From NCBI GenBank assembly GCA_902566635.1, contig CACFJP010000003.1, positions 45,531-109,530 of the forward strand: a stretch of DNA of 64,000 nucleotides, read 5' to 3'. The position numbers were made by a program, and so were the translations under genes. Source of the stretch: an uncultured Bacteroidota bacterium. GTDB lineage: Bacteria; Bacteroidota; Bacteroidia; Flavobacteriales; Flavobacteriaceae. Shown piece by piece: positions 7,968 to 17,154 of the stretch (its first letter is position 1; each line of letters starts with the position of its first letter). The notes beneath the pieces are model-generated. The model did no database searches, was not told the origin of the DNA, and saw only the letters and a list, made by a program, of their open reading frames with translations.

Positions 7968-9300
7968 TCAAACACTCTTGATTCGCAATGCAAAAGTCGT
8001 AAACGAGGGGCAAATCAAAACCCTTGATCTTTTCGTCGACGGTGTTTTCATTTCTAAAATTGCCCCTCAAATTGATGATGTGGCAGATGTTGAAATCAAC
8101 GCAATGGGTAAGTTGTTGCTGCCTGGACTCATCGACGATCAAGTTCATTTTCGTGAGCCTGGACTCACGCACAAAGGAACAATACAAACAGAAAGCCGTG
8201 CTGCAGTTGCTGGAGGCATTACCACCTTTTTTGAAATGCCAAATACAAACCCCCAAACGACCAGCTGGAGCGAATTTCAAAATAAAATTGAAATTGCCAA
8301 AACATCTTCTTGGGCTAATTTTGGATTTATGTTTGGAGGCACCAATGACAACCTCAACGAAGTACTCGCTGTAGACCCTCAACTTGTGCCTGGAATTAAG
8401 TTATTTCTTGGCTCATCGACTGGCAGTATGCTAGTTGATAACCATGAGGTTTTACGAGATATTTTTTCAAACACAAAACTCCCAATCTCTGTTCATTGCG
8501 AAGATGAACAAACCATTCAATACAATCTGTCGGTTTTTATTGAAAAATATGGTGATGATATTCCTATGTCTTTACACTCACAGATCCGATCTGAGGAAGC
8601 TTGTTATATTTCCTCATCTAAGGCTGTTTCACTTGCCAAAGAAACAGGTGCAAGACTTCATGTATTTCACCTTTCAACAGCAAAAGAAACCGAATTATTT
8701 GACAGTAATTTTGATGTAAAAACAAAGAATATAACGTCAGAGGTTTGTATTCATCATCTTTGGTTTTCAGATGCTGATTATGACGATAAAGGGAGTTTGA
8801 TCAAATGGAATCCAGCTGTAAAAACAGCAGAAGATCGACATGCTCTTTGGACAGCACTTAATGACAATCGAATTGATATTATTGCCACTGACCATGCACC
8901 TCACACCATTGAAGAAAAAATGAATCCATACACTAAAGCTCCCTCGGGTGGCCCAATGGTCCAACACGCTTTGTCTGTGTTGTTGGAATGTCATTTGCAA
9001 GGAAAAATTTCAATAGAAAAAATCGTTGAAAAAATGGCACATAACCCAGCAAAACTATTTGATATCGACCGAAGAGGATTTGTTCGCGAGGGATATTTTG
9101 CTGATTTGGTACTTGTAGATATGGATGCGCCCTACACTGTTTCTAAAGAAAATATACTTTACAAATGTGGCTGGTCGCCCCTTGAAGGGCAGCGCTTTCG
9201 ATCCCGCGTAACGCAATCAATTGTGAGTGGGGTTTTGACGTATGACAATGGTATGTTTTCAAGTGAAAGTGCTGCGATGGCTGTAAAATTTAAAAGATGA
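7957..9300 (+). CDS. pyrC: Dihydroorotase (class I type)
   Basis: 447 residues. Amidohydrolase fold with IDDQVHFREPGLTHKG near residues 59-74, FEMPNTNPQT, SVHCEDE, LHVFHLSTAKE, EVCIHHL and the IATDHAPHT Asp/His motif. The enzyme interconverts carbamoyl-aspartate and dihydroorotate in pyrimidine synthesis. In the usual D-x-H-x-H metal motif the first His is replaced by Gln62 (D61-Q62-V63-H64). I recall this as common in Bacteroidota homologues, but I cannot verify it here. Overlaps its neighbours at both ends, so it is translated from a polycistronic mRNA. Confidence 0.9.
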   Translation: MPNNQTLLIRNAKVVNEGQIKTLDLFVDGVFISKIAPQIDDVADVEINAMGKLLLPGLIDDQVHFREPGLTHKGTIQTESRAAVAGGITTFFEMPNTNPQTTSWSEFQNKIEIAKTSSWANFGFMFGGTNDNLNEVLAVDPQLVPGIKLFLGSSTGSMLVDNHEVLRDIFSNTKLPISVHCEDEQTIQYNLSVFIEKYGDDIPMSLHSQIRSEEACYISSSKAVSLAKETGARLHVFHLSTAKETELFDSNFDVKTKNITSEVCIHHLWFSDADYDDKGSLIKWNPAVKTAEDRHALWTALNDNRIDIIATDHAPHTIEEKMNPYTKAPSGGPMVQHALSVLLECHLQGKISIEKIVEKMAHNPAKLFDIDRRGFVREGYFADLVLVDMDAPYTVSKENILYKCGWSPLEGQRFRSRVTQSIVSGVLTYDNGMFSSESAAMAVKFKR

Positions 9301-9695
9301 AAAAACATTTGTTTTTGATGGTTTTGATGTTTTTGTCCTGTGGACAAGTTGATCAAGAAAAACCAGAAAATCTAATTGGAGAGGAGAAAATGTCGGATTT
9401 GATTTTTGAGCTTGCGCTATTTGATGCTAGCAAAGGCTTTGTAATGAAGGGAGAAACAGCTAGAATTGGCTTAAATAGTGAGTCATTTTATAAATACCAT
9501 AATATCGATAGCTTACGTTTTGCTGTGAGTAACTCCTACTACGCAAAGCAACCAAAAGCATACTTGCGCATTACAAACGCGGCTAAAATAAAATTGGAGG
9601 ATTTTGAAAAAAAAATGCAGGAAAACCAGAACGAAAAAATAGCGATTGACTCTATTGCTAAGAAGTTGTCTCCTAAAATAATAATGGATGAATAG
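9297..9695 (+). CDS. DUF4296 lipoprotein
   Basis: 132 residues. [16 protein letters not shown] is a lipoprotein signal with Cys15. The following [21 protein letters not shown] segment and the later [21 protein letters not shown] segment are characteristic of DUF4296, a Bacteroidota family of unknown function whose mature part is mostly helical. Its ATG overlaps the pyrC stop by four bases (ATGA), indicating translational coupling. Confidence 0.82.
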   Translation: MKKHLFLMVLMFLSCGQVDQEKPENLIGEEKMSDLIFELALFDASKGFVMKGETARIGLNSESFYKYHNIDSLRFAVSNSYYAKQPKAYLRITNAAKIKLEDFEKKMQENQNEKIAIDSIAKKLSPKIIMDE

Positions 9696-9705
9696 TCCAT
9701 TCTTT

Positions 9706-9733
9706 TTTGATCAGCGTGAAGCACTTATATTTG
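9706..9733 (+). promoter_or_regulatory. Promoter for tyrS (TTTG, N16, TATATTTG)
   Basis: TATATTTG at 9726-9733 with TTTG at 9706-9709; the 16-base spacing is slightly short. Predicted +1 near 9740, giving a nine-base leader to ATG 9749. Confidence 0.55.
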
Positions 9734-9748
9734 TGTAATTCTAAACTA

Positions 9749-11044
9749 ATGGCAAAAAACTTTGTAGAAGAACTAGAGTGGAGAGGGATGATTCATGACA
9801 TCACGCCCGACACTGAGAAGGTATTGAAGGAGACGTCAACAGCTGGCTACGTCGGTTTTGACCCCACAGCCGACTCTTTGCACATTGGGAGTTTGGTACA
9901 GATTATGATTTTAATGCATTTTCAGAGAGCAGGGCACAGTCCAATTGCATTGATAGGAGGTGCAACTGGAATGATTGGTGATCCATCTGGTAAATCACAG
10001 GAACGAAATTTACTTGATAAAGAAACGCTCAAAAAAAATGTGAAAGGGATTGAAACTCAGCTAAGCCATTTTTTGGATTTCGACAAAAATTCTCCCAATG
10101 CCGCTAAGCTCGTCAACAACTACGACTGGATGTCTGACTTTTCACTTATTGATTTTGCAAGGGATATTGGTAAGCATTTGACAGTCAATTATATGATGGC
10201 AAAAGACTCTGTAAAAAAGCGTCTTGGGAGCAATACCAAAGAAGGGATATCTTTCACTGAGTTCAGCTATCAATTGATTCAAGGGTATGACTTTCTTCAT
10301 TTGTATGAACAGCACAACTGCTTGTTGCAAATGGGAGGAAGTGATCAGTGGGGTAACATTACCACTGGCACAGAGCTTGTGCGACGTAAAGCAGGTGGTA
10401 AGGCTTATGCGCTTACTTGTCCTTTGATTACCAAAGCCGATGGCACCAAGTTTGGAAAAACTGTAGATGGCAATGTTTGGTTGGATAAAACTAAAACATC
10501 TCCCTATAAATTTTATCAATATTGGCTAAATACCTCTGATGATGATGCAGAGCGCTATATCAAAATATTCACCTTTTTGGATGAAAAGACGATAGTTAGT
10601 CTCGTCGAAGAACACCAAGAGGCACCACATTTTCGTAAGCTTCAAAAAACCCTAGCAGATGAAGTGACAAGGATGGTACACTCTGAAGAGGAAATGTTGT
10701 TAGCTGTTAAAGCATCAGAAATCCTCTTTGGAAAAGCAACTTCGGCAACGCTTAAGGAACTGGATGAAGCAACTTTTTTGGATGTGTTTGAGGGAGTTCC
10801 TCAAGTCACCTTATCCATGTCGGCCCTTTCAGAAGGATGTACGGCTATAGATTTACTAGCTTCCTTAACAGGATTCTTATCCTCAAACAGCGAAGCCAGA
10901 CGAGCACTAAAAGAGAATTCGATTTCAATAAATAAAGAAAAGATAGACGAGTCGTTTACTGCACAATTATACGATCTAATCTGTGAACGCTATTTGTTGC
11001 TTCAGCGAGGAAAAAAGAATTACTTTTTGGTGGTGTTCAACTAA
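9749..11044 (+). CDS. tyrS: Tyrosyl-tRNA synthetase
   Basis: 431 residues from ATG 9749; an upstream extension to 9707 would include the promoter. Class I synthetase: [19 protein letters not shown] contains the HIGH-like HIGS motif, [14 protein letters not shown] is the tyrosine-binding motif, and [10 protein letters not shown] is the KMSKS equivalent. The C-terminal S4-like RNA-binding domain spans about residues 355-431. It charges tRNA-Tyr in the cytoplasm. The last eight bases overlap the convergent LuxE-like gene. Confidence 0.96.
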   Translation: MAKNFVEELEWRGMIHDITPDTEKVLKETSTAGYVGFDPTADSLHIGSLVQIMILMHFQRAGHSPIALIGGATGMIGDPSGKSQERNLLDKETLKKNVKGIETQLSHFLDFDKNSPNAAKLVNNYDWMSDFSLIDFARDIGKHLTVNYMMAKDSVKKRLGSNTKEGISFTEFSYQLIQGYDFLHLYEQHNCLLQMGGSDQWGNITTGTELVRRKAGGKAYALTCPLITKADGTKFGKTVDGNVWLDKTKTSPYKFYQYWLNTSDDDAERYIKIFTFLDEKTIVSLVEEHQEAPHFRKLQKTLADEVTRMVHSEEEMLLAVKASEILFGKATSATLKELDEATFLDVFEGVPQVTLSMSALSEGCTAIDLLASLTGFLSSNSEARRALKENSISINKEKIDESFTAQLYDLICERYLLLQRGKKNYFLVVFN

Positions 11045-12002
11045 CCATTAGATTACACCCTCTGACGTCACTCGAATCAACTCTACCTATTACTTCAAAG
11101 GTTCCATCTGAATAAACCCTGCCTAAGTCATCGGATCCAATAAATGCACAAGAATTTTTATTTGCCAGATCAATAATGTTCAGACACCCTGTTCCATGCG
11201 CTTGAATATCTAAAGGGTTGTTTGGATTTCGAGCAAGGACTTTCATCCATGGTGGACAGCTAAATCGCCCATTGTCTTTTGCATAGGCTTGTGAGAGTAG
11301 TTCTGTCATTCCATACTCTGACTGAATACCTCCAACCTCAAGATTTTGCTTGAGTTGTGCATGAAGTTCTTCGCGCACTAGTTCTTTACGACGCCCCTTC
11401 ATACCTCCAGTTTCGACTATGATAGTATGCTGCAATGGGCTTGGAAATTGTTCTGCAAAATCTAAAAGAGCAAAACTTACTCCAAGCAAAAAAGTTTTTT
11501 GATTGGTCTGCTCACGACGTTTCAAAACTTCATGCAGTTTTTGGTAATTGTTGAGATAAAAACCACTGTCTGAACAATTCGACATTTCGATCAACTTTTG
11601 CATCATGTAGATCAGCGATGAATTGGGTTTTTCCAAATATCCAGGCAACAAACCAATCACAGCAAATTGGTTGGGATGTCCATAAAACAATTTAAAACAA
11701 TTGAGAAAACTCTGCTCATAAATCTCAATGTTTGCTACATGATGTATGCTTGTTTTACCTGCTGTTCCACTGCTTTCAAAAATATGTGAACACTTTGGGT
11801 TTCCTGTGAGGACTTTATGTGTTTTGAAGAAAGAAATTGGTAGAAAAGGAATCTCTATAACAGATTTACAATCGCTGGGATGTTTGTGAACCAAATCGCA
11901 AAACGAACGATAAATTGGATTGTTTGAGAACTGCTTTTCATATAATTGAATTGCTTGCAGGTCAAATGCTTTTGATGATTGGTAAAATGAAAATTGGTTC
12001 AT
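11037..12002 (-). CDS. LuxE/PaaK-type acyl-protein synthetase-like protein
   Basis: 321 residues related to LuxE acyl-protein synthetase and the acyl-adenylating PaaK family. The nucleotide-binding motif appears as [16 protein letters not shown] (about residues 88-103). [23 protein letters not shown] residues and [14 protein letters not shown] follow, matching the A5-like motif of adenylate-forming enzymes, and the C-terminus has [16 protein letters not shown]. It should activate a carboxylic acid as an acyl-AMP. The substrate is unknown: no luxCD or carrier-protein gene is nearby. The call to this family is firm, the pathway is not. Confidence 0.75.
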   Translation of the reverse strand: MNQFSFYQSSKAFDLQAIQLYEKQFSNNPIYRSFCDLVHKHPSDCKSVIEIPFLPISFFKTHKVLTGNPKCSHIFESSGTAGKTSIHHVANIEIYEQSFLNCFKLFYGHPNQFAVIGLLPGYLEKPNSSLIYMMQKLIEMSNCSDSGFYLNNYQKLHEVLKRREQTNQKTFLLGVSFALLDFAEQFPSPLQHTIIVETGGMKGRRKELVREELHAQLKQNLEVGGIQSEYGMTELLSQAYAKDNGRFSCPPWMKVLARNPNNPLDIQAHGTGCLNIIDLANKNSCAFIGSDDLGRVYSDGTFEVIGRVDSSDVRGCNLMVS

Positions 12003-12012
12003 AAATCGACAT

Positions 12013-12020
12013 CAAATTTA
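12013..12020 (-). promoter_or_regulatory. Promoter -7 box (TAAATTTG) for the LuxE-like gene
   Basis: Exact TAnnTTTG on the minus strand ending ten bases before ATG 12002; predicted leader about four bases. No good -33 element. Confidence 0.45.
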
Positions 12021-12051
12021 CATTTTTAACATTAAGCTAATGTTTGAGTAG

Positions 12052-12080
12052 TTGACTGAGCTATAAATTTTATAAATTTG
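12052..12080 (+). promoter_or_regulatory. Promoter for the two-component operon (TTG, N18, TAAATTTG)
   Basis: TTG at 12052-12054 and TAAATTTG at 12073-12080 with an 18-base spacer, a full match to the flavobacterial TTG-N17-23-TAnnTTTG promoter. Predicted +1 near 12087, leaving a five-base leader before ATG 12092. Confidence 0.7.
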
Positions 12081-12091
12081 GGTTTTGGCTT

Positions 12092-12781
12092 ATGATAGAT
12101 AAAAAAAAGATTAAGATTCTACTAGTTGATGACGAACCTGACATCTTAGAGTTTATAAGTTATAATTTATCTAATGAGGGGTATAAAGTTTACACTGCTG
12201 TAAATGGAGAAGACGCTATTGAAAAAGCTAAAAGCAAGTCTCCACACTTAATTTTACTTGACGTCATGATGCCCGTCATGGATGGGATCGAGGCATGTGA
12301 GAACTTGAGAAAAATACCCAAATTGGGAGAAAAGTTAATCATTGTTTTTCTCACTGCTCGAAGTGAGGACTATACACAGGTTGCAGGCTTGGAAGCTGGT
12401 GCTGATGACTACATCACAAAACCAGTGAAAATTAAAGTTCTCATCAGTAAGGTTAAATCACTTTTGCGTCGAGTTAGTGATGGGAAAGAAAGCAGTAAAA
12501 TAATTGAAGCCGGTAGCCTTGTTGTCAATCGTGAAGAATATAAAATCATATATGAGGGTGATGAAAAAATTCTTCCTAGAAAAGAATTTGAGCTCCTTTC
12601 ACTTTTGGCGAGTAAGCCCAACAAAGTTTTTGAGCGTGAAGTAATTCTCGATCGTATTTGGGGAAACGAGGTCATCGTTGGTGGACGTACAATTGACGTA
12701 CACATTCGTAAACTCAGAGAAAAAATTGGCGATCGACACTTCAAAACAGTGAAAGGTGTTGGATACAAATACGTCATCTAA
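12092..12781 (+). CDS. OmpR/PhoB-family response regulator
   Basis: 229 residues. Receiver domain residues 1-120: acidic pocket D13-D14, phospho-acceptor D57 in LILLDVMMP, T88 in VFLTARSED and K110 in DDYITKPVK. A winged-helix DNA-binding domain covers about 130-229, ending in GGRTIDVHIRKLREKI and TVKGVGYKYVI. It is followed by its histidine kinase after ten bases, then trmB and an alkyltransferase-like gene. It resembles the PhoB-like/RprY regulators found singly in flavobacteria. Target genes cannot be read from the window. Confidence 0.92.
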   Translation: MIDKKKIKILLVDDEPDILEFISYNLSNEGYKVYTAVNGEDAIEKAKSKSPHLILLDVMMPVMDGIEACENLRKIPKLGEKLIIVFLTARSEDYTQVAGLEAGADDYITKPVKIKVLISKVKSLLRRVSDGKESSKIIEAGSLVVNREEYKIIYEGDEKILPRKEFELLSLLASKPNKVFEREVILDRIWGNEVIVGGRTIDVHIRKLREKIGDRHFKTVKGVGYKYVI

Positions 12782-12791
12782 ATGAACTCCT

Positions 12792-13862
12792 GTGCTATCA
12801 AAGAAACGAAAATCACTTTCCATTGCATTCTCAACTGCCTGCCTATTGATTGTTGTAATCGCAGTTTCTCTATCGAGTTATTTACTTTTTAATCAAGACC
12901 CATTTTCACCCAATATCTTAACCCTTTCAATCGGATTAGGAGTCATTTTTTCGTTCGCTCTTTATTTCTGGCTCAACAGACAAATCAATAAACTTTTGGA
13001 CGCCCACCTCAAAGAACTCTTCAAAGATTTTTCTGCGGAAAATGAAGTCCTCTATCAAGCCAATGAAGTGATTGATTTGAAGGAGTTGGAGAAGAGGGTT
13101 AAAGAAATTGTTTCCAAGCGAAAATTAGAAATCACCACTTTAAAAAGTCAAGATGCCTTTAGAAAAGAGTTTTTAGGCAATGTGGCGCATGAACTTAAAA
13201 CCCCCTTGTTTACAGTTCAAGGTTATTTATCGACCTTATCAGATGGTGCTTTGTATGATGAAAAAGTCAATAAAAAATATATTACTAGAGCAAGCAAAGG
13301 GGTCAATAGACTGCTTTATATTGTAAAAGATCTTGATTTGCTGACACAACTTGAGACACAAAATCAAGCACTAATGATATCAAATTTTGATATTGTGGAG
13401 CACGTTAGAAATATATTTGAATTGCTAGAAATTCGAGCGGCCAAAGCCAATATATCTTTAGAATTTGACAAAGATTATTTGTTCCCGATTGAAGTTCATG
13501 CAGATGAGGAAAGAATTCAACAAGTTATGACAAATCTGATTGTAAATTCGATTAAATACGGAAAGAAAAAAGGGACAACAGAAGTTCGTTTTGAAGACGT
13601 TGATGAACACACAATCACAGTTCATATTGCAGACAATGGCGAAGGAATTTCAGAAGAGCATCTGCCACGTTTGTTTGAGCGTTTTTATCGCGTTGATAAA
13701 AGTGGAAGTCGCAAAGATGGGGGCTCTGGCTTAGGGCTTTCTATCGTGAAACACATCGTTGAAGCCCATCATCAAGAAATATTTGTTGAAAGTAAAGTTG
13801 ATATTGGTTCTCAATTTTCTTTTACCTTAGACAAGGCAACCTATTCGGGTGACAAAACATAG
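12792..13862 (+). CDS. Membrane sensor histidine kinase (PhoR-like)
   Basis: 356 residues from a GTG start at 12792. Two N-terminal transmembrane helices (about residues 9-33 and 42-61) are separated by only a few periplasmic residues, so there is no sizeable external sensor domain. A HAMP-like linker precedes the HisKA box FLGNVAHELKTPL with H133. The HATPase domain carries TNLIVNSIKYG (N box), DNGEGIS (G1), FYRVDKSG (F box) and GSGLGLSIVKHIV (G2). It should phosphorylate the response regulator encoded ten bases upstream. The near absence of a periplasmic domain suggests it senses the membrane or an intramembrane partner. Confidence 0.92.
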   Translation: MLSKKRKSLSIAFSTACLLIVVIAVSLSSYLLFNQDPFSPNILTLSIGLGVIFSFALYFWLNRQINKLLDAHLKELFKDFSAENEVLYQANEVIDLKELEKRVKEIVSKRKLEITTLKSQDAFRKEFLGNVAHELKTPLFTVQGYLSTLSDGALYDEKVNKKYITRASKGVNRLLYIVKDLDLLTQLETQNQALMISNFDIVEHVRNIFELLEIRAAKANISLEFDKDYLFPIEVHADEERIQQVMTNLIVNSIKYGKKKGTTEVRFEDVDEHTITVHIADNGEGISEEHLPRLFERFYRVDKSGSRKDGGSGLGLSIVKHIVEAHHQEIFVESKVDIGSQFSFTLDKATYSGDKT

Positions 13863-13868
13863 AAATCA

Positions 13869-14540
13869 ATGGGCAGTAAGAATAAGTTAAAGCGGTTTCA
13901 AGAAAATGAAACTTTACCCAATGTGATTCAGCCATGTAGGGAGTCATTGATTAATGGGTCGTTTGGTTACAAAGCGAATTGGCATACATATTTTGAAAAC
14001 AATAACCCCATCATCCTTGAGTTGGGCTGTGGCAAGGGTGAATATACATTGGCATTGGCACAGCAAAATCCTGATTGCAACTACATTGGAATAGACATCA
14101 AGGGCGCACGTTTTTGGAGAGGAGCAAAAACAGCTTATGAAGAACAACTCTCTAATGTTGTATTTATTCGAACAGAAATTGAGCTTATTGAAAATTTATT
14201 TACTGCAGGTGAAGTTTCAGAAATTTGGCTGACTTTTCCAGATCCTCAACTAAAGTTTAAGCGCACAAAACACAGGTTAACCAACCCCAAATTTTTACAA
14301 AAGTACCAACGAGTTCTCAAGCCCAAAGGGGTTATACACCTAAAAACTGACAGTTCTTTTCTTCATGGATACACGCTTGGTGTTTTAGACGGCATGGGAA
14401 TTCAACCTCAAATGGCACATCATGATATATATAAATATGTTCATGCACCAACAGAACTGATTTCAATTCAAACCTTTTATGAGCAACAGTATTTGGCTAA
14501 AAAAATACCAATAACCTACCTAAGATTTAGTTATGAGTGA
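13869..14540 (+). CDS. trmB: tRNA (guanine-N7)-methyltransferase TrmB
   Basis: 223 residues. The SAM-binding motif is ILELGCGKGEYTLALA, followed by NYIGIDIKGAR, the catalytic segment WLTFPDPQLKFKRTKHRLT, and RVLKPKGVIHLKTD. It makes m7G46 in the variable loop of tRNAs. It starts six bases after the histidine kinase stop and its stop overlaps the next gene by eight bases. Confidence 0.94.
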   Translation: MGSKNKLKRFQENETLPNVIQPCRESLINGSFGYKANWHTYFENNNPIILELGCGKGEYTLALAQQNPDCNYIGIDIKGARFWRGAKTAYEEQLSNVVFIRTEIELIENLFTAGEVSEIWLTFPDPQLKFKRTKHRLTNPKFLQKYQRVLKPKGVIHLKTDSSFLHGYTLGVLDGMGIQPQMAHHDIYKYVHAPTELISIQTFYEQQYLAKKIPITYLRFSYE

Positions 14541-14871
14541 CAAGTCAAATGAGTACGATTTCTTTAAACGAGTTTATGCTATTGTCCGTCAAATTCCAGA
14601 AGGTCGTGTGACAAGCTATGGCGCAATTGCAGCCTGTTTAGGTATGCGCCGATCGGCACGAATGGTGGGTTGGGCCATGAACGCTGCCCATACAAAAACA
14701 GATGTACCTGCACATCGTGTAGTCAATCGAAATGGGTTGCTTACTGGGAAACACCATTTTGGGGGACCTAGGGTTATGCAGCAGTTGTTGGAAAATGAGG
14801 GACATCAAATCGAAAACGACCAAATCATCGACTTCAAACAAGTGTTTTGGGAACCAATTAACCCTGTGTAA
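14533..14871 (+). CDS. Alkyltransferase-like protein (MGMT family, no active-site Cys)
   Basis: 112 residues, covering only the C-terminal DNA-binding half of O6-alkylguanine-DNA alkyltransferases. The helix-turn-helix is RVTSYGAIAACLGMRRSARMVGWAM-like. The active-site motif PCHRV is here VPAHRVVNRNG, so the alkyl-accepting cysteine is Ala60. This matches alkyltransferase-like (ATL) proteins, which bind O6-alkylguanine lesions and pass them to nucleotide excision repair rather than repairing them directly. Overlaps trmB by eight bases. Confidence 0.85.
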   Translation: MSDKSNEYDFFKRVYAIVRQIPEGRVTSYGAIAACLGMRRSARMVGWAMNAAHTKTDVPAHRVVNRNGLLTGKHHFGGPRVMQQLLENEGHQIENDQIIDFKQVFWEPINPV

Positions 14872-14887
14872 GTTGCTGGCTTTGTGT

Positions 14888-14895
14888 TATATTTG
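14888..14895 (+). promoter_or_regulatory. Promoter -7 box (TATATTTG) for mrp-nfu
   Basis: Exact TAnnTTTG, 29 bases before the TTG start of mrp. Predicted leader about 23 bases. A TTG lies only 12 bases upstream, too close for a normal -33. Confidence 0.5.
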
Positions 14896-14924
14896 TGAGT
14901 TAAAATTAATTTAAAAAAGCAAAA

Positions 14925-16049
14925 TTGAAAAAATCTGACATTGAGTCAATTGTAAAAGACATTCCACTGCTGGGTTCTTCCCAAAGCATAGGAGACGTTG
15001 GTGCATTGGCAAATGTTCAGATCATGGGAAAGGAAGTTCTTATCGATTTATTGATGCAAAGTCCAAGTTTGCAATCTAGAAAAAAGACAGAAGCGCATGT
15101 CGAGGCTGCTTTGAAGGAAAAATTAAGTGACGACTATACGTTTAAAGTCAAAGTTACACATAAGAACACTACTGATGAAAAGCCAAACTTCATCAAAGGA
15201 AAGCCAATGAAAGGGGTTCAAAATATCATTGCGATTGCCTCAGGAAAAGGAGGCGTTGGTAAATCTACAGTAACAGCCAATCTTGCAGTTACTCTTTCCA
15301 ACATGGGTTTTAAGGTTGGTGTACTCGATGCTGATATTTATGGACCATCCATGCCATTGATGTTTGATGTTGCCTTCGAACGCCCAATATCTGTTCAGGT
15401 TGATGGAAAGTCAAAAATGAAACCAATTGAAAACTATGGTGTTCAACTGTTATCGATTGGCTTTTTCACAAAGCCTGATCAGGCTGTCATTTGGAGAGGA
15501 CCAATGGCTTCCAAGGCACTGAATCAAATGATTTTCGATGCAGATTGGGGTGAGCTAGACTTTTTATTGATCGATTTGCCTCCCGGGACAGGAGATATTC
15601 ACCTCAGCATTTTACAAGCCCTTCCAGTCACAGGCGCTGTTGTGGTGAGTACACCCCAAGCCATTGCACTTGCTGACGCCAGAAAAGGAGTGTCGATGTT
15701 TCAACAAGATTCAATACAGGTACCTGTTTTAGGCATTGTGGAGAATATGTCCTATTTCACTCCAGAGGAACTCCCTGAAAACAAATATTATATTTTTGGA
15801 AGAGATGGTGCTAAGTACTTGGCAGAGGATATAGATGTGCCATTTCTTGGTGACTTGCCCTTGGTGCAAGGTCTTCGGGAAGCAGGAGATGTTGGTAGGC
15901 CAGCTGTACTGCAAGGTGGAGCGATCGAAAATGCATTTACAAGTATCACAAAATCACTTATTACGCAAATTGTGCAGCGAAATAAAGAATTACCCCCAAC
16001 AGAAATTGTAAAGATCACCACCATGGCTGGTTGTTCGGCAGTTTCCTAA
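14925..16049 (+). CDS. Mrp/ApbC-type iron-sulfur cluster carrier ATPase
   Basis: 374 residues, TTG start. An N-terminal MIP18/DUF59-like domain (about residues 1-75) is followed by a deviant Walker A P-loop, IASGKGGVGKST (105-115), then VLDADIYGPSMP, LLIDLPPGTGDIHL and VENMSYFTPEELPENKYYIFG. Family members bind and transfer Fe-S clusters. The usual C-x-x-C cluster motif after VENMSYF is missing here, replaced by TPEE; only Cys371 near the C-terminus (MAGCSAV) remains as an evident ligand candidate. The nfu gene follows after ten bases, which supports a role in Fe-S assembly. Confidence 0.9.
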   Translation: MKKSDIESIVKDIPLLGSSQSIGDVGALANVQIMGKEVLIDLLMQSPSLQSRKKTEAHVEAALKEKLSDDYTFKVKVTHKNTTDEKPNFIKGKPMKGVQNIIAIASGKGGVGKSTVTANLAVTLSNMGFKVGVLDADIYGPSMPLMFDVAFERPISVQVDGKSKMKPIENYGVQLLSIGFFTKPDQAVIWRGPMASKALNQMIFDADWGELDFLLIDLPPGTGDIHLSILQALPVTGAVVVSTPQAIALADARKGVSMFQQDSIQVPVLGIVENMSYFTPEELPENKYYIFGRDGAKYLAEDIDVPFLGDLPLVQGLREAGDVGRPAVLQGGAIENAFTSITKSLITQIVQRNKELPPTEIVKITTMAGCSAVS

Positions 16050-16059
16050 TATTTTAAAT

Positions 16060-16290
16060 ATGGCAGAAGTAAAAGAACAAGTAGAACAAGCATTAGAAGA
16101 AATTCGCCCTTTTTTGGTCAACGATGGCGGAAATATATCGTTGGTTGCCATTGAAGGTGATACTGTTATTGTTGAACTTGAGGGAAATTGCATTTCCTGT
16201 AGTGTTAATCAAATGACCTTGCAGTTGGGTGTTGAGACAACCATAAAGAAATATGCTCCACAGATCAAAAAGGTAGTTAAAGTGAATTGA
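16060..16290 (+). CDS. NifU-like (NFU domain) scaffold protein
   Basis: 76 residues, essentially a single NFU domain. It has ALEEIRPFLVNDGGNISLV at the start and the C44-I-S-C47 motif (GNCISCSVNQMTL) that binds a shared [4Fe-4S] cluster between two subunits. It serves as a late Fe-S carrier, presumably working with the Mrp-like ATPase encoded just upstream in the same operon. Confidence 0.92.
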   Translation: MAEVKEQVEQALEEIRPFLVNDGGNISLVAIEGDTVIVELEGNCISCSVNQMTLQLGVETTIKKYAPQIKKVVKVN

Positions 16291-16348
16291 TTTTACTGTT
16301 CTAGTAGATCAAATTTTTCACTCCTAACATTCTCGATTTTCGGCTTTA

Positions 16349-17095
16349 TCAAAATAAAAATGAGTAGGCAAGTCCAGCTAAAAGACCACCTGCAAGTGGG
16401 CCTAAAACAGGTATCCATGAGTAGTACCAATCAGGATTTGCTTTTTTTCCTCGAAATAATGCATATACAATACGTGGACCCAAATCACGAGCAGGGTTAA
16501 TCGCATAACTAGTTGTGCCGCCAAGTGTCATTCCAATAAGCCAAACAAGAATACCTACAGGAAAGGCATCCATCGACCCTATTCCAAACTGAATATCGTC
16601 TAATTCATCGATAGTCAGGATAGGGCTTGCAATAAAAAAAATCAAGAATACAAGCATAAACGTACCAGCACATTCACTAAAAAAATTGTTCGCATAGTTC
16701 CTTATGGCTGGTTCAGTAGAAAAGCACCCTCTGATGGTATTTTCATTAGTTGTTGATCGGATGTGATCGCTATAAAATAGATATGCAATCGCAGCACCCA
16801 ACATGGCACCAAGAAGTTGTGCAAGTATGTACTCAGGTACATTTGACCATGCAAATTTATCAGCAATTGCGAATCCAACCGTAACAGCAGGGTTTAGGTG
16901 TGCACCACTGTAGGTTCCAGAGATAATTACGCCAAAAAACACAGCGAATCCCCAAGCAGTGGTAATCAAAATCCATTTCCCAGTTGGGCTTGACCCAAAA
17001 GCTTTTGTTTTATTCAAAGAAACATTTGCAACAACACCAATACCCAAAAAAAGTAAAACAGCAGTGCCAATAAACTCAGCTAAAAAGGGTGACAT
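16349..17095 (-). CDS. glpF: Glycerol facilitator (aquaglyceroporin)
   Basis: 248 residues with six membrane helices and two half-helices. NPA boxes are at residues 68-70 (SGAHLNPAVTVG) and 200-202 (AINPARDLGPR). The Asp204 after the second NPAR is the marker of glycerol-conducting GlpF rather than water-specific AqpZ. It is a passive inner-membrane channel for glycerol and small polyols. No glpK or glpD is adjacent. Confidence 0.9.
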   Translation of the reverse strand: MSPFLAEFIGTAVLLFLGIGVVANVSLNKTKAFGSSPTGKWILITTAWGFAVFFGVIISGTYSGAHLNPAVTVGFAIADKFAWSNVPEYILAQLLGAMLGAAIAYLFYSDHIRSTTNENTIRGCFSTEPAIRNYANNFFSECAGTFMLVFLIFFIASPILTIDELDDIQFGIGSMDAFPVGILVWLIGMTLGGTTSYAINPARDLGPRIVYALFRGKKANPDWYYSWIPVLGPLAGGLLAGLAYSFLF

Positions 17096-17146
17096 TTTTA
17101 ATTATTATTTTTTTCTTGACTCATGAAAAACAATCTCATTTGGCAT

Positions 17147-17154
17147 CAAATATA
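17147..17154 (-). promoter_or_regulatory. Possible -7 box (TATATTTG) for glpF
   Basis: Exact TAnnTTTG on the minus strand; predicted leader about 45 bases to ATG 17095. No TTG at the expected spacing. The rest of the 285-base divergent gap (17096-17380) is AT-rich and shows no other clear signal. Confidence 0.4.
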
